Made by a program: the position numbers and the translations under genes. A DNA stretch of 64,000 nt from Spiroplasma sp. NBRC 100390 (GTDB taxonomy: Bacteria > Bacillota_I > Bacilli_A > Mycoplasmatales > Mycoplasmataceae), in contig NZ_CP018022.1 in NCBI RefSeq assembly GCF_001886495.1, positions 930,001-994,000 of the forward strand, read 5' to 3'. Each line of letters starts with the position of its first letter. The stretch's first letter is position 1. Below the pieces are notes generated by a model that was not told where the DNA came from, did no database searches, and was given only the letters and a program-made list of their open reading frames with translations. Of the stretch, positions 57,531 to 64,000 are shown one piece after another.

Positions 57531-57558
57531 ATTATACCTCAATTTTAACCAAAAACAA
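57531..57558 (-). promoter_or_regulatory. fruR promoter
   Basis: On the minus strand TTGTTT (57553-57558), a 16-base spacer and TATAAT (57531-57536). The -35 lies inside the AACC repeat array, so a protein bound there would block transcription. Confidence 0.6.
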
Positions 57559-57590
57559 CCAAAAATAACATAAAATAACCAAAAAAAACC
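57547..57590 (-). repeat. 10-bp phased AACCAAAAA repeats (candidate FruR operator)
   Basis: AACC occurs at 57547, 57557, 57577 and 57587, with AACA at 57567, each followed by an A-rich hexamer. The spacing is exactly 10 bases, one helical turn, so all sites face the same side of DNA. Confidence 0.6.
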
Positions 57591-57604
57591 GTTACTTTGT
57601 AACA
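57583..57604 (-). terminator. infB terminator
   Basis: On the minus strand CTGTTAC-AAA-GTAACGG followed by T8; the stem includes the last codons and stop of infB, and the T8 is part of the fruR repeat array. Confidence 0.7.
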
Positions 57605-59448
57605 GCTTTTTCAATATATGCTTCAATAACATCTTGTTCTTTTAAGTCATTATAATTTTTAATCGTTAGCCCACATTCCGCTCCAACTTTTGCTTCTTTA
57701 ATGTCATCTTTAACATGTTTTAATGAGGCTAATTCCCCATCATAAACAATAACACCATCACGTAAAATTCGTACTCGCGATTTACGCGGAATTACCCCAT
57801 CAGTAACATGACAACCAGCAATTGTTCCAATGTCAGAATGACGGAAAATTTGACGAACTTCGGCTTGTCCCAAGACTTCTTCAACCATTTCAGGATCTAA
57901 CATTCCTTCAGCTGCGGCAATAATTTCTTCGGTTAACTTATAAATGATGGTATGTAAACGAATTTCAACCCCTTCATCTTCCGCTTTTTTCCGTACATGC
58001 GCAGTTGGACGAACATTAAAACCAACAATAAAGGCTTGACTTGCTAACCCCAGGGTAACATCACTTTCCGAAATTCCCCCCACGGTTGCTCGTAAAACAT
58101 TAATTTTAACACCTTGAATATTAATTTTTTGTAAACTTGATTTAACTGCTTCAACCGTTCCTTGAGTATCTGCTTTTAAAATAATGTTAATTTGTTTTAA
58201 TTGCCCATCTTTAATTTGAGCAGATAAACTTTCTAATGAAAAGACTTGATTTTTATAACGTTTATTAATCGTATCCGTTGCTTTTCGTTTTAGAGCAATT
58301 TCACGGGCTAACTTTTCATCCCGAAAGACCATAAAACGGTCCCCTGCATTTGGAACTTCATTTAAACCGTGAATAATAATCGGTGTTGATGGTCCTGCTG
58401 TTTTAATTTTTTTACCACTCTCATCCGATAAGTCACGAACATACCCGAAGGTATAACCGGCTACTAAGGCATCTTTGATATTTAAGGTTCCTGATTGAAC
58501 TAATAACGTTGCAACTGGTCCTAATCCACGATCTAAATGCGATTCAATAACCGTTCCTAAAGCAAAACGATTTGGATTAGCTTTTAACTCCATTAAATCA
58601 GCCATTAATAAAATCGTATCTAATAACTCATCAATCCCTTGCTTTTGTTTTGCACTTCCTTTAACATAAGGAACTGACCCCCCTCACTCTTCGGGGGTTA
58701 AATCTTCTTGTGATAATTGCATCATAACATTATCTAAGTTTGCACCGACTTTATCAATTTTATTAATAAAGACAATAATTGGTACCCCCGCTGCTTTGGC
58801 ATGGTCGATTGCTTCTTTTGTTTGTAACATTACCCCATCATCAGCGGCAACAACTAAAACAACAATATCAGTTACCGCACTTCCGCGTGCTCGCATTTGG
58901 GTAAAAGCTTCATGCCCTGGGGTATCAACAAAGGTAATTTTTTCACCATTTTTAGTCTTAATTTGATAAGCGCCAATGTGTTGGGTAATTCCTCCGTGTT
59001 CAGTACTAACAACATTTGTATTCCGAATTGTATCTAATAACGTTGTTTTTCCATGGTCAACATGCCCCATAATTGTCACAATTGGGGGGCGTTTTTCTAA
59101 TGATTTATCATCATCATTAACTTCAAAACTTTCAATTAGGTTTTCATGAGTTACTGATTTTTCTCGTTTAAAATCTAATCCAAACTCTAAACATAATTCT
59201 CCTAATTGATCTTCACTCAAATAAGTATTTTGATTTAACATAATTCCTTTTGCAAAAAAATACTTAATAATTTCACTAACTGGTTTATTAATTTTTTCCG
59301 CAAATTCCACAATTGTTAATGCTTCAGCATAAACAAAAACCCCCTCATTAATATGAGCTTCAACCGTCTTTAATTGGGATTGAATTCGATGGCGCTGATT
59401 TTTTGCTAATGATTTTTTATTTGATTTGTTATTTTTTTGATTACTCAT
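57592..59448 (-). CDS. infB: translation initiation factor IF-2
   Basis: Predicted 618-residue GTPase delivering initiator tRNA to the 30S subunit. IF2 N-terminal domain ([20 protein letters not shown]), G1 [13 protein letters not shown]3 DTPGHEAF, G4 NKIDK, then the beta-barrel domains. One TGA Trp lies between G4 and the second domain. The N-terminal extension is short, as usual in mollicutes. Last gene of the rimP-nusA-ylxR-ylxQ-infB operon. Confidence 0.96.
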
Positions 59449-59465
59449 CTGTCCCTCCTCCTTTT

Positions 59466-59777
59466 TTATTCTTCCTGATTTGTTAATAAAGTAAGTAAAC
59501 TTTGTGCAAGATTGCGATCACTAATCCCAAGGGTTTTAACATTCTCGGTTCCCAATGCTTGCTGGGTTAATTTTGATTCAAGGCATTTGAAATAAGGGAT
59601 ATGATAATAAAAACATTTTTGTTCGTATTTTTTTGCTTGGGTTGCCCCTCCATCAACACTAGTCAACACCAAAAAAATTTTTTGTTGTTGAATTGCTGTT
59701 AATAAAAGCGCTCCTGTCACGAGTTTTCCAGCTTTTTTTGCTAAGCCAAGATAACTATAACCTTTGTGATCTAACAT
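59466..59777 (-). CDS. ylxQ: L7Ae-family RNA-binding protein YlxQ
   Basis: Predicted 103-residue protein of the L7Ae/L30e fold that binds kink-turn [24 protein letters not shown] at the start and [14 protein letters not shown] at the end. The ATG at 59775-59777 follows GAAGGGTGAGATTAAAA, overlapping the end of ylxR. Its conserved place between ylxR and infB supports the call. Confidence 0.88.
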   Translation of the reverse strand: MLDHKGYSYLGLAKKAGKLVTGALLLTAIQQQKIFLVLTSVDGGATQAKKYEQKCFYYHIPYFKCLESKLTQQALGTENVKTLGISDRNLAQSLLTLLTNQEE

Positions 59778-59779
59778 TT

Positions 59780-60055
59780 TTAATCTCACCCTTCATTAAT
59801 TTCACGATATAACATATCATAAAATTGGTCAGTTAACTTTACTTTTAAAGCACGTTCTAAGGCGTGATTTTTTTTTGCTTTTTCATAATTTTCTAACGTT
59901 GGCCGCAAATAGGCTCCTCGCCCATTTGCTTTTCCCGTTGGGTCAATAATGATTTCACCACTTGGGGTTTTCACAACGCGCACCAATTCTTTTTTTGGCA
60001 ACATTTGTTGTGAAACAACACATTTTCGTAATGGTGTTTGCTTGTGGTTTGCCAT
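59780..60055 (-). CDS. ylxR: YlxR (RnpM) family protein
   Basis: Predicted 91-residue nucleic-acid binding protein of the DUF448 family: TPLRKCVVSQQMLPKKELVR and DPTGKANGRGAYLRP are the signatures. The frame passes through a TGA Trp and stops two codons later (…INEGWD). In Bacillus this protein modulates RNase P. Sits between nusA and ylxQ. Confidence 0.92.
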
Positions 60056-60074
60056 TTATATCCCTCCTAATTAA

Positions 60075-61493
60075 TTATTTTTCTTTATCATAATAGTTAT
60101 CATAATCATCATAATTAATTTCTTCATCCTCATCTTGACTTTCGAATTGTTCATTTTCAAAATAAGAAATGTTCTTTTCAATTTCTTGAATTTCTTCTGC
60201 TAATACTTCCGGCGCAGCTTCTGATAAATCATCAACATGATATTCACCTTCATTAAGAATCATCGTTTCTTCTGCCATTTGTTCTTCAATAATTTCAAAT
60301 TCTTCAACTGGTAAATCTACTGTGACTTCAACCGCTGGAGGTGGTGTACTTGCAGCTTCTTTGCCTTTGATTTTATCTTTTAGTTTAACTTGTAAAGCAG
60401 TTAATTCTTCACTTGTTAAATTTCCATTTCATAAAATCTCAATTTGTTTTGTTAACGCTTCACTATAACTCATAATGTTTAGTTTTCATTTTGTTAACTT
60501 TGCTACTAATTTAGCAGCACTCCCACCTTTTCCAATTGCTAATGATAATTGTTCATCAGGAACAATAACATCGGCTTCTTTACCTTCATCATTCGTTATA
60601 ATTGAAATTACTTTTACTGGTGATAAAGAATTAATGATAAATTGTTGACTATTGTCATCATAAATACAAATATCAATTTTTTCATCTTGTAGTTCAGCAG
60701 TAACTTTATTAATCCGACTTCCCTTGCTTCCAACACAAGCCCCAATTGGATCAATATTTTCATTTGTACTATAAACGGCAATTTTACTACGTCGACCAGG
60801 GTCGCGGGCAATTGCTTTGACTTCAATTACTTGCTCAAAAATTTCGGGAATTTCACGTTCTAATAAACGATATAAAAAATCATTGCTTGTTCGTGAACCG
60901 GTAATTTGTCCAGCATTTTTTGATTTAACAATATCTTCTGCTAAAAAAGTAATTTGTTGACCAACTTCATAATTGTCTGAAAAAATTAAATTACGACGTG
61001 GAATATAAGCAAAGGTGCGGTCAACTTCCACTAACAAATACTTTTCTTCCGCAGCAATGACAATCCCAGTCATTAAGTGACCCTTTTGAACAATATATTC
61101 ATCAAAAATTGAATCTTTTTCGGCTTCTTTAATTTGTTGTTTAATAATTTGACCAACTTGAAAAATTGCTAACCGTGAAAATTCTTCTGAATTAACTGGT
61201 TCATAAACTTTATCATCAACGGTAATTTGTTCACCATATTTCTCTTTTGCTTCATTTAAACCAATTTCTAACAAGTCATCTTCAACTTTCTTTACTACCG
61301 TTAATTCTTTTTCTACTTTAATTTGACCTGTTTTGCGATCAATATCAACGATAATTGTTGCTTCTGGATCAAAATGTTTTTCATAAGCTTTTTTAATTCC
61401 TTCTTTAATTGATTCTAAAATTAAATCGCGACTAATTTGTTTTTCATTAACAATTTCATCAATTGTTACTAATAGTTTTGCACCATCAATCAT
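60075..61493 (-). CDS. nusA: transcription factor NusA
   Basis: Predicted 472-residue protein that binds RNA polymerase and affects pausing and termination. N-terminal domain (MIDGAKLLVTIDEIVNEKQIS), S1 domain (about residues 140-200, GHLMTGIVIAAEEKYLLVEV) and KH domains (DPIGACVGSKGSRIN; QLSLAIGKGGSAAKLVAKLT) are clear. The C-terminus has a long acidic tail rich in Glu and Asp (about residues 405-472) not found in Bacillus NusA. Two TGA Trp codons. Confidence 0.95.
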
Positions 61494-61511
61494 GCTATAA
61501 TATATCCTTTC

Positions 61512-61994
61512 TTAAAATTTAACTGCACAACGCGCAAATTTAATGTTTTGATAAGTTGTTTGTAACGTTTTGCGAGCCCCTTTGACAAAATAAGTAACCG
61601 TCACTGTTTGTTTTTCATCAACTGCTGTTAATTCTCCACTAATTGCTGGTAAATTATTAACTTTTTCAATAAATTCAAAATAAACATAATGATTAACTTG
61701 TTGTTGTAATTCATCTCAATTTCGTAATGGTCGCTCAGCACCTGGTGTTGAGACTTCTAACAAGTATTCTTCTGCAAACAAATCAAGGTCATCAACCAGA
61801 TGATTAATTTCTTCGCTAATAATTGTTAACCGGTCTAGATCAAGCACCATTGTTTGATCTTCAATTAAAATTTGCACAACATTAGTTTCAAAATCTTGTA
61901 AGTAATTAATTGCAAATAATGTTAAGTTTTGCTTTGCTAAGTAATTTTCCAAAGCTGTTTTTAACTGTGCTTGTTGTTTAATAAATTCTTCCAT
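61512..61994 (-). CDS. rimP: ribosome maturation factor RimP
   Basis: Predicted 160-residue protein needed for 30S assembly. LEVSTPGAERPLRN is the family signature, with DLDRLTIISEEINHLVD before it. One TGA Trp follows the signature. First gene of the operon; the nusA start is 19 bases after its stop. CAAGGATGGTG is in the ribosome binding region. Confidence 0.93.
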
Positions 61995-62040
61995 GCAACA
62001 CCATCCTTTCTTAAACTATCATAATTAAAATTGTTGGCAT

Positions 62041-62072
62041 TAAAGAAAGAGCACAATCGTGCTCTTTCTTGA
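62041..62072. terminator. hairpin, possible terminator
   Basis: AAAGAAAGAGCAC-AATC-GTGCTCTTTCTT, a 12-bp stem upstream of rimP. Tails are short, so strength and direction are uncertain; it may isolate the rimP operon from the restriction-modification locus. Confidence 0.6.
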
Positions 62073-62201
62073 CCCTTTTTAATTACATTAGTATTGTAAT
62101 ACTTTATTAATAAAAATGCAAATATTTATAAAAAACTTTTGTAAAAACCATACACATTTAAGACCACTAAATTCTTTAATATAAGATTGGGAGGAATTAA
62201 A

Positions 62202-62321
62202 ATGATAACAAGTATTATTACAGAAAATGAATTATATAAATTACATCGTGGATTTAAAAAATGATATGGGCGGGTTGCTCCTACGAAGGAAACAAATTAT
62301 ATTTATAATTCATATAATTAA
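62202..62321 (+). CDS. small protein of 39 residues, unknown
   Basis: A plus-strand frame with one TGA Trp codon and a strong, well spaced ribosome binding site (GGGAGGAATTAAA). The product is polar and aromatic-rich, ending KETNYIYNSYN, without membrane segment. No family recognised. It is flanked by minus-strand genes. Only the ribosome binding site and the clean frame argue for a real gene. Confidence 0.4.
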
Positions 62322-62496
62322 TCATTTTTTTATTGCATTCATTTTGTAATCTTCCTTCTTGCTTTGTACTGTTAAAATTATATTAAATTGAAAACTATTC
62401 TTTTTCATAATCTTTTGCCAACATTTACATCTGAGCATAATATTTTTTAAATGGCACTTTTATGAATTTAATAATTCACTTATTATATTATTTTTA

Positions 62497-63198
62497 TTAT
62501 TTTTGACATTTATTAATAACTGCACTATCAAAATCATCTTTTATATTATGCAATTTTATTGAAAATTCCTTTGTCATTTCTTTGTTAATATAAAAATTGC
62601 CATATTCATTTTTTGATGATAAGGCTTCATAATCTGGTAAATAATCAATTATCATTAAAAGGGTTTTTATAGGCGTATGAAAAAAAGATACCGTATTATC
62701 TTTTGATAACTGAATATAGTTATTTAAATCACTAATTCTACTATAACTAGTAATTTCTCCATCTTTCTTAAAATTTGGCGACTTATATGGAAGAATAACT
62801 ATTTGAAAATATGGGATGTTATTGCATCGAATATTTGCTGTTTCACCCAACATATTTTCAAAATAATTATTTCTGTTTTTAATATAACTACTTAAAATTG
62901 ATTTTAGGCCAATACCTGCTACTTGTTTACCATTTTTTCTTTCAATAACTATGTCAACTCTCTTATTAATATATCTACCTTTAATTTGTTCTTCTTTACC
63001 TGTAGTTAATTTAGTTTTTAAAACATAGTCATTACCCATTAATTTCTGAAGATGTTTTGCAATAACACCATGAATATTATTAACTTTATCAGCGCTTCTT
63101 TCGCCACTTTTATCTTTTAAATTTTTCATAAAGACCTTTAAAAAACTAATTTCTAATTCCTTCAATAGTTCACCAGTTTCTAAGCTAAGATTATACAT
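62497..63198 (-). CDS. putative type II restriction endonuclease
   Basis: Predicted 233-residue soluble protein. The central part has KRVDIVIERKNG (Asp82), then GIGLKSILSSYIKNRNN (Lys99) and NYFENMLGETANIRCNNIPY, a combination seen in type II restriction enzymes of the PD-(D/E)xK type; the usual Glu before Lys is not in the canonical place. Its ATG (63196-63198, GGAGGTAGAA upstream) overlaps the stop of the preceding methyltransferase frame by 8 bases, the layout of an M-R pair. The frame is intact. Confidence 0.55.
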   Translation of the reverse strand: MYNLSLETGELLKELEISFLKVFMKNLKDKSGERSADKVNNIHGVIAKHLQKLMGNDYVLKTKLTTGKEEQIKGRYINKRVDIVIERKNGKQVAGIGLKSILSSYIKNRNNYFENMLGETANIRCNNIPYFQIVILPYKSPNFKKDGEITSYSRISDLNNYIQLSKDNTVSFFHTPIKTLLMIIDYLPDYEALSSKNEYGNFYINKEMTKEFSIKLHNIKDDFDSAVINKCQK

Positions 63199-64000
63199 TT
63201 CTACCTCCAAAATATTCCAATATTTTATATGATAAGTATCTTTTTAAATCTAATGAAGAATAAAAATAATACTCTCCATTTTTGTCTTTCCCTAAAATTT
63301 TAAGAAAATTTATAAAATCATTTTGCTTAATAAGAAACATCAAATCATCATAATTATATTTTTCAGAATAAATATAATAACCACTGTATAATATAATTCC
63401 TGAATCAATTTTATTAATTTTTATACTATTTATATTTTTAACTATATTACCTATAGCAATTCTTTTTTTATTAGTATCTGCTATCCCTTGTGTTCTTGCA
63501 AATTCATATCATTTCTGATCTTGTAAACTTCTGTTTAATAATCTTTTTTTATTTTTTTGTAAAAGTTCAAATATAGTAGGGTTTTTTTGCTTAATTTTTT
63601 CTAATGAAATTAGAACACCATTTTTATCATATGGAAAAAAACTTTAGTCTTTTCCATTTTAGATATTTTTATTGCATCAGAAGTATATTTACCATTATAA
63701 TTTTTATTAAAAAAAATGAATCTAAGTTTGATGATACACCATTTTTAATATGAATATCTCTATTAAATTCTGTTAACATAATTTTTCGAAATTTATTAAG
63801 ACTATTCTTAGTTGAAAAATAAAACTGCTTATTAATATAAAAATCAGAATAATTTAATTTTGCTATTTTTTTAGGGATTTTTTTATTTTTATCATATTCA
63901 AAATAATAAATACTATTATTTAAACTATTATTTAATAAAGTAATAGTTGTATATGTGGTTACATTTTCAAATGGATTGAAATGTTTTAAATTTACAATAG
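63191..64000 (-). pseudogene. N6-adenine DNA methyltransferase C-terminus, frame broken twice (partial)
   Basis: The right edge of the window carries the C-terminal part of a type II N6-adenine methylase. The first frame (HFNPFENVTTYTTITLLNN ...) shifts at T8 (63709-63716) and again at T7 (63635-63641); adding one T to each run would restore a single frame that continues ...FFPYDKNGVLISLEKI..., QDQKWYEFARTQGIADTNKK and ends at TAA 63191-63193. These match the target-recognition end of Eco57I/TaqI-like methylases. Catalytic motifs (NPPY) would lie beyond the window. Either a pseudogene, a phase-variable gene or base-calling errors. Confidence 0.6.

Noticed and set aside
57547-57590. Phased repeats as a CRISPR-like array
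   Set aside because: Units are only 10 bases without spacers; better explained as an operator.
62041-62072. Hairpin as part of an insertion sequence end
   Set aside because: No transposase or target duplication nearby; a terminator is simpler.

Overview
The window is a very AT-rich chromosomal segment from a mollicute, most likely a Spiroplasma. TGA must be read as tryptophan (translation table 4): glpK, dnaE, infB, fruA, rsgA, rlmN and most other conserved genes contain in-frame TGA codons where their families carry Trp. The organism is wall-less-like in content (lipoproteins with Cys lipoboxes, few regulators), ferments sugars through PTS systems and pta-ackA, and has a glycerol/H2O2 operon. 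This combination and EzrA/FakA point to Spiroplasma rather than Mycoplasma; I do not name a species.

Layout. 1-4 kb: rsmE, coaE, an SGNH hydrolase, an ECF S component and hpt, all on the minus strand. 4-5.4 kb: membrane protein, an R3H (Jag C-terminal) remnant and a decayed ORF. 5.4-9.4 kb: a small unknown gene, then glpF-glpO-glpK on the plus strand, convergent with eno. 10.9-21.9 kb: trpS, three surface lipoproteins or secreted proteins, an aldo/keto reductase, an ornithine/alanine-racemase-like enzyme, rmuC and a PAP2 phosphatase. 22-31.3 kb: ackA-pta, cutC, dnaE, a tail-anchored protein, thiI and ezrA. 31.4-36.8 kb: rpsD with a long leader, a lipoprotein, nagB and nagA. 36.9-37.9 kb: ten tRNA genes. 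38-47.5 kb: fakA-yloU, a membrane-anchored nuclease-like protein, rpmB, tRNA-Leu and the rlmN-prpC-pknB-rsgA-rpe-thiN operon. 47.6-53.4 kb: a frameshifted AbiH-like gene, a glucose/GlcNAc-type PTS permease, an RpiR regulator and an orphan ABC ATPase. 53.5-57.5 kb: a candidate non-coding RNA and fruR-fruA-fruK. 57.6-62 kb: the rimP-nusA-ylxR-ylxQ-infB operon. 62.2-64 kb: a small ORF and a type II restriction-modification locus whose methyltransferase frame is broken.

How the parts work together. Fructose (FruA, FruK), a glucose-family sugar (IICB) and amino sugar (NagA, NagB) feed glycolysis (Eno), with acetyl-CoA converted to acetate and ATP by Pta-AckA. Glycerol enters through GlpF, is phosphorylated by GlpK and oxidised by GlpO with likely release of H2O2. 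The PknB/PrpC kinase-phosphatase pair sits with ribosome-assembly GTPase RsgA. NusA-IF2 couples transcription and translation.

The most interesting non-standard signals are: three 17-18-nt homopolymer tracts placed just upstream of promoter -10 boxes (one for a lipoprotein gene, one for a candidate ncRNA, one for a small unknown gene), a 10-bp-phased repeat array over the fruR promoter, and defence-type genes (AbiH-like, DNA methyltransferase) that are interrupted at short homopolymers while the linked endonuclease frame is intact.
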